From assembly GCA_028678905.1 (NCBI GenBank), contig JAJRCO010000225.1, positions 1-8,977 of the forward strand: DNA of 8,977 nucleotides. Direction: 5' to 3'. Source of the stretch: Methanomicrobiales archaeon. Lineage in GTDB: Archaea > Halobacteriota > Methanomicrobia > Methanomicrobiales > JACTUA01. Positions 5,580 to 8,977 of the stretch are shown here, piece after piece. Both the position numbers and the translations under genes were made by a program. The stretch's first letter is position 1; each line of letters starts with the position of its first letter. Below the pieces are notes generated by a model. That model was not told where the DNA came from. It did not search any database and saw only the letters and a list, made by a program, of their open reading frames with translations.

Positions 5580-5586
5580 TATAAAT
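5580..5586 (-). promoter_or_regulatory. TATA box of the two-TM protein gene
   Basis: Read on the minus strand this is ATTTATA, about 40 bases before the ATG at 5543, a good archaeal TATA match placing transcription start near 5557. Confidence 0.55.
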
Positions 5587-5605
5587 GTTATCTTTCCGAA
5601 CGAAC

Positions 5606-5737
5606 AAAAAAGGGTGAAACGGTGGAGAGAAGGAATTGGCACTCGCATATTTTGTCTACACTTATATGGGGGTGAAGGAGAAACATAGAATGTAATCTAA
5701 TCTCCTGACCGACACAAGATTTTTCCTGCTGGTGTCG
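5606..5737 (-). terminator. Hairpin and T6 tract after the permease gene
   Basis: Five bases after the permease stop, on the minus strand, CGACAC and GTGTCG (5732-5737 and 5710-5715) form perfect 6-bp arms around a 16-base loop. A run of six T follows on the minus strand at 5611-5606, about 100 bases later. The hairpin may stabilise the mRNA end and the T-run may terminate it. The two signals are not adjacent, so the call is tentative. Confidence 0.3.
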
Positions 5738-5742
5738 TATGA

Positions 5743-7155
5743 TCACTGGCTGGATCTACGGCCCCTCAACCAAATATATGCCCGATATAATAGCCGGATG
5801 AAGTTAGCAAGAAACCGTTCCTCTCTCTGGAGGCGTCTGGAAAAAACTGCCTCTTCGGAGAAGAAAAATTCCTTCATCGTACCGATCTCTACCTTGGGGG
5901 AAAAGAATACATAGAGAGGGATACCGGCGAGGACTAGCATGGTACCCGCGATTTTATCAAAAACTGAAGTGGAGATGAGCAGATACACGCAGATCAAGGC
6001 CCCGATAATAGGCAGAATATGCTGTCCGGGCAGTCTTCTCTCCCCCTCTTTCCGGAGTACCAGAAGTGCGAGGCAGGTCAAAAGAAAGGCAAATGCAAGG
6101 TTGAAGACGGAGAAGGAGATAAGTTCACGGATGCCTGAAAATAAAGAGAGGACAAACGCGAAGAAGCCCTGGATGGCTAGCGCATTCGAGGGAGTCCCGA
6201 ACCGGGGATGTACCCGGGTGAAAATGCGGGGAAACAATCCATCGATGGCCATTGCGTAGGATAGGCGTGCCGTTCCCAGGATCCCGGATTCATCAGATCC
6301 GGATACGGAAACAAGGGCTCCGATACCCATCATGACTGCCCCTGCGGTTCCAAGCAGCACGCTTCCCACGAGCACCAGCGGAGTGGAAGACTGTTCGAGA
6401 TCCATCCAGTTGATCGCCCCGTAGACGATGAAATTGGTGGAGAGATAAAAGATGGTCACCACGGTCATTCCCAGAAGGATAGCTTTAGGAATCGTTTTTC
6501 TGGGATCCCGAACCTCTGCAGCAGGAAGTGTTCCGAGTTCGAATCCTACATACGCCCAGAAGATCAGGACGAGGGCGGCACCAAAGTTATCCAGGCCCAA
6601 GGGTAGAAGAGGAGTATAATTCTGGACGACTACACCTGGTTCCCGCAGGAAAAAGACGAATCCGGCAATGATGAGTATCAGTAATGGGGAGAGCTTGATT
6701 ATCGTGAGGATATCGTTTACCCTGCCGGCTGCCTTCACCCCACGAATGTTCACTGCGGTCAGGGTAAAGAGAAAAAGCCCTTTCACTGCGATCTCCTCCA
6801 TCATGCCCAGGGGAACCAGGAAGTGAAGGTATTGCACAAAGGCAATGGCGAATACGGGAAGAGCCAGCATCTCGGCGATCCACAGACTCCAGCCCGTCAG
6901 GAAGCCGAAGAAGTCGTCGAATGCCGCAGAGACAAAGGCGAAGGGCCCACCTACCCGGGGAATGTAGTAACTGCAATAAGCAAAAACCAGTGCCAGACAG
7001 GCGGCCATAGCACCTGCGATCACCCAGACAAAGATAGCAAACGGTCCGAGTAACCCGCCGGTTAGGGCAGAGGCGATATAGATATCTGCTCCGACAATCG
7101 AACCGATCACGATATTGGTGAGATCGAAGAGCGTCAGTTCTTTTTTGAGGGGCAT
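5743..7155 (-). CDS. APC-superfamily amino acid permease
   Basis: This 470-residue membrane protein is a proton- or substrate-coupled amino acid or polyamine transporter of the APC fold, with about 12 helices. The unwound first helix carries the substrate-binding Gly region GSIVGADIY at 18-26. The FWAYVGFELGTLPAAEVRDPRKTIPKAI segment around helix 6 and LGTARLSYAMAIDGLFPRIFTRVHPRFGTPSNAL around helix 8-9 are hallmark APC family stretches. The C-terminus is basic and cytoplasmic (YIWLRGRRSSQ). The start ATG 7155 has no Shine-Dalgarno. A TATA box at 7184-7190 predicts a transcript beginning within a few bases of the start codon, so it is probably nearly leaderless. It is divergent from the PadR-ABC operon. 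The substrate is not predictable from sequence. Confidence 0.9.
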   Translation of the reverse strand: MPLKKELTLFDLTNIVIGSIVGADIYIASALTGGLLGPFAIFVWVIAGAMAACLALVFAYCSYYIPRVGGPFAFVSAAFDDFFGFLTGWSLWIAEMLALPVFAIAFVQYLHFLVPLGMMEEIAVKGLFLFTLTAVNIRGVKAAGRVNDILTIIKLSPLLILIIAGFVFFLREPGVVVQNYTPLLPLGLDNFGAALVLIFWAYVGFELGTLPAAEVRDPRKTIPKAILLGMTVVTIFYLSTNFIVYGAINWMDLEQSSTPLVLVGSVLLGTAGAVMMGIGALVSVSGSDESGILGTARLSYAMAIDGLFPRIFTRVHPRFGTPSNALAIQGFFAFVLSLFSGIRELISFSVFNLAFAFLLTCLALLVLRKEGERRLPGQHILPIIGALICVYLLISTSVFDKIAGTMLVLAGIPLYVFFSPKVEIGTMKEFFFSEEAVFSRRLQREERFLANFIRLLYRAYIWLRGRRSSQ

Positions 7156-7183
7156 GCGGGTACGATTCTAACGGACAGACTGG

Positions 7184-7190
7184 TTTATAA
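7184..7190 (-). promoter_or_regulatory. TATA box of the permease gene
   Basis: TTATAAA on the minus strand is centred 32 bases before the permease ATG. With a start site about 25 bases downstream, the mRNA would have a leader of only several bases. Confidence 0.6.
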
Positions 7191-7476
7191 GTTTGTGGAT
7201 GCCTGTTTTTTCTGGGTCTGTAGATTATGGATGATTTCGGACCTGAAAGAAATCAACCTATCTCTATTCGGTTCCATCATAAATCGGTCTTATTCTTTTC
7301 GACACCATCAAAGTCTATTCGTAGTGATCCGATGAACTATGAATCTGTTGCATGACCCTTAATCGGTGCTCCCATCCTACCGAATTCTTAGATATTCTAG
7401 GCGGGTGGCCGCACGGCTGCCGGTTATCTCTACGCAGGACCAGTTCCTCCTGAATACTTTCTGTCACCGCCCTCAA
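7191..7476. other. Divergent intergenic spacer without a gene
   Basis: Between the two divergent promoters I see no credible coding region, RNA gene or repeat. A 42-codon plus-strand frame from ATG 7227 to 7355 has no ribosome binding site and composition unlike the neighbouring proteins. The segment around 7400-7425 is GC-rich. Confidence 0.5.
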
Positions 7477-7484
7477 CTTTAAAG
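7477..7484 (+). promoter_or_regulatory. TATA box of the PadR-ABC operon
   Basis: CTTTAAAG lies 47-54 bases before the PadR start codon. The predicted transcription start near 7506 coincides with the left edge of the palindrome at 7506-7527. Confidence 0.5.
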
Positions 7485-7505
7485 GCTACCGCTCCAATCT
7501 AAGAG

Positions 7506-7527
7506 GATAGTTCGAAATCGGACTATC
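7506..7527. promoter_or_regulatory. 22-bp near-palindrome, candidate PadR operator
   Basis: The left arm GATAGTTCGA and right arm TCGGACTATC are inverted copies with one mismatch around a central AA. The outer six bases match perfectly. The site begins at the predicted transcription start and ends 3 bases before the PadR ATG. PadR regulators commonly repress their own operons through such dyads, so autoregulation is inferred. The same bases could form a 5' leader hairpin, which is an alternative role. Confidence 0.6.
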
Positions 7528-7530
7528 ATC

Positions 7531-8034
7531 ATGACCAGCCTGTTCAGATTCGGATCGCAAGACGACAAAAGGCGGAGTCTGCTCGCACTGTTCATCCTCC
7601 ACTCACTGCAGCGGGACCCCAAATCCGGGTATCGCCTGTTGAAGGAGATCAGCGAAAAGACGCACGGACTCTGGACTCCCAGCAAGGGAACGATGTATCC
7701 ATTGCTCCATCAGATGGAAACGGATCAGCTCATTGTGCAGACTGCAGATCAGCGCTCCAGAAAGATTTACCGATTGACAAAAATTGGAGAGGAGACACTA
7801 TTACGGATAAAAACACAGGGTCGGGAATCTCACCGGAAGATGATTCTCTACAAGAGCCTGATATACGATATCTTCCAGGGCGAAAAGATCGCGCCACGGG
7901 ACCTTCTTCTGACGCTAGAGACCACCCTAGAGGAGCTTCCTTTGGCGAACGAGGAAAAAGCTGTGCAGATACTCGAAACATGCCTCATCGAATTGAAAGA
8001 ACTGACTCAAACATGGCCGCAGCAATCCACGTAG
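7531..8034 (+). CDS. PadR-family transcriptional regulator
   Basis: This 167-residue cytoplasmic DNA-binding protein has an N-terminal winged helix at about 16-92. The hallmarks are LFILHSLQRDPKSGYRLLKEI, the recognition-helix region WTPSKGTMYPLLHQMETDQLI, and the wing RSRKIYRLTKIGEETL. The C-terminal 75 residues are helical and acidic, the part used by PadR proteins for dimerisation, and here about the usual length. PadR proteins often repress adjacent exporter genes until a ligand binds. The ATG at 7531 directly follows a dyad symmetrical site. The last 22 bases overlap the ABC ATPase start, so the two are cotranscribed and probably translationally coupled. Ligand unknown. Confidence 0.88.
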   Translation: MTSLFRFGSQDDKRRSLLALFILHSLQRDPKSGYRLLKEISEKTHGLWTPSKGTMYPLLHQMETDQLIVQTADQRSRKIYRLTKIGEETLLRIKTQGRESHRKMILYKSLIYDIFQGEKIAPRDLLLTLETTLEELPLANEEKAVQILETCLIELKELTQTWPQQST

Positions 8035-8977
8035 ACCAGCTTACAAAACGATTTAACAATCTCATCGCGGTCGATCATATTTCCTTTGAAATCGAGCAGG
8101 GCGAGATCTTTGGCCTCCTGGGACCGAACGGAGCCGGAAAGACTACCACTCTCTCTATGCTTGCTACGATGCTCAAACCCACCTCTGGTACGGCGACAGT
8201 GAATGGAATTGATATCACGCAGGACGAAGACGGCGTGCGAAGGTCCATAGGCATTGTATTCCAGGATCAGAGTCTTGACGAAGAACTCACTGCCTGGGAA
8301 AACATGGATTTTCATGGGCGGTTGTACCGGATTCCCAGCGAAATTCGCCAGGAACGGATCACTGAGTTGTTGCGGTTGGTTAGTCTGGAGGACCGCAAAG
8401 ACGACATCGTCAAGACTTTCTCAGGGGGGATGCGCCGCCGACTTGAGATCGCACGAGGTCTTCTCCATCATCCGTCGGTCCTCTTTCTGGACGAACCCAC
8501 TCTGGGGCTGGACCCCCAGACACGGAACCTTCTTTGGAAGTACATCGCCACCTTGAATCGAGAAAAGGGGATTACGATCATCCTGACCACGCATTACATG
8601 GAAGAGGCGGACCGACTGTGCAATCGGGTCGCCATCATTGACCATGGAAAGATCATTGCTCTGGACACCCCGCAGAATCTGAAGAACGGAATCGGCGGGG
8701 ATGTAATCACCATTAAATCGCCGGATCCCGAAACGATTGTAACAGTCCTGAACGAACCCTGGGTCTCCCATCTGGAACAACACGATGGGCAGGTAACCAT
8801 CAGCCTGGAAAACGCAGAACAGCATGTCAGTACGATCGTGACCTTGTTACAGCAGAAACAGATCGGGATTGACAACCTTTCCATCCATAAGCCTACCCTG
8901 GAAGATGTATTCCTCTATTTTACTGGAAAGACCATCCGCGAACAAGAAGCCGACCAGAAAGAGATGATCCGCATGTA
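8013..8977 (+). CDS. DrrA-like ABC transporter ATP-binding protein (3' end outside window)
   Basis: The frame opens at ATG 8013 and is still open at the right edge after 321 codons. It is the ATP-hydrolysing subunit of an ABC-2-type exporter of the daunorubicin-resistance (DrrA) kind, working at the inner face of the membrane. Walker A is GPNGAGKT at 37-44, the Q-loop Gln is 84, the signature FSGGMRRRLE is at 136-145, Walker B VLFLDE at 156-161, and the switch His is 194. The C-terminal domain includes PTLEDVFLYFTGKTIRE at about 294-310, a DrrA-family hallmark. The family is about 310-340 residues long, so only a few codons are probably missing. It overlaps the PadR gene by 22 bases. The membrane permease expected as partner is not in the window. 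Confidence 0.93.
   Translation, partial: MAAAIHVDQLTKRFNNLIAVDHISFEIEQGEIFGLLGPNGAGKTTTLSMLATMLKPTSGTATVNGIDITQDEDGVRRSIGIVFQDQSLDEELTAWENMDFHGRLYRIPSEIRQERITELLRLVSLEDRKDDIVKTFSGGMRRRLEIARGLLHHPSVLFLDEPTLGLDPQTRNLLWKYIATLNREKGITIILTTHYMEEADRLCNRVAIIDHGKIIALDTPQNLKNGIGGDVITIKSPDPETIVTVLNEPWVSHLEQHDGQVTISLENAEQHVSTIVTLLQQKQIGIDNLSIHKPTLEDVFLYFTGKTIREQEADQKEMIRM

Noticed and set aside
7227..7355. 42-codon frame in the permease-PadR spacer
   Set aside because: It has no ribosome binding site, no promoter at suitable spacing and no recognisable protein features.
8421..8825. Minus-strand frames within the ABC ATPase gene
   Set aside because: They are antisense to an intact ATPase with all catalytic motifs and have no features of their own.
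1..8977. CRISPR array, rRNA genes or replication origin
   Set aside because: No regularly spaced direct repeats, rRNA-like sequence or origin-type repeat cluster was seen on reading the window.

Overview
The window looks like a chromosomal segment of a methanogenic archaeon, most likely of the order Methanomicrobiales or a close relative. Three things suggest this: a secreted protein ending in a PGF-CTERM archaeosortase tail, an F420/NADP-type dinucleotide-binding protein, and AT-rich boxes about 30-50 bases before several starts, as expected for archaeal TATA promoters with short or absent leaders. The assignment is inference from sequence character; no ribosomal RNA or other marker gene is present.

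Left part (1-1716) is accessory. An AT-rich minus-strand pair of small reading frames runs off the left edge. An IS5/IS4-superfamily insertion sequence occupies 384-1394 and is fully delimited: 20-bp imperfect terminal inverted repeats (16/20) and a perfect 9-bp target duplication. Its transposase has the complete DDE triad but no stop codon inside the element, so it reads 47 codons into host DNA. A hairpin places the transposase start codon in its loop. A short orphan frame (1410-1604, minus) lies directly beside the insertion.

Middle part (1717-4370) holds a 14-helix-type MFS exporter (plus), a 437-base convergent gap with several short palindromes and a T7 tract, and the secreted Thr-rich PGF-CTERM protein (minus). 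The divergent spacer after it contains a well-paired 63-base stem-loop followed by a T8 tract, a candidate small RNA.

Right part (4371-8977) holds an F420/NADP-type dinucleotide-binding protein (plus), a two-helix membrane protein of unknown function (minus) with a palindrome beside its TATA box, an APC-family amino-acid permease (minus), and, divergently, a PadR-type regulator overlapping a DrrA-like ABC ATPase that is still open at the right edge. A 22-bp near-palindrome between the PadR TATA box and its start codon is a good candidate autoregulatory operator. The PadR-ABC pair looks like an inducible export operon whose membrane subunit should lie just beyond the window. No single novel multigene system is evident; the most interesting signals are the regulatory and RNA structures and the stop-less transposase.
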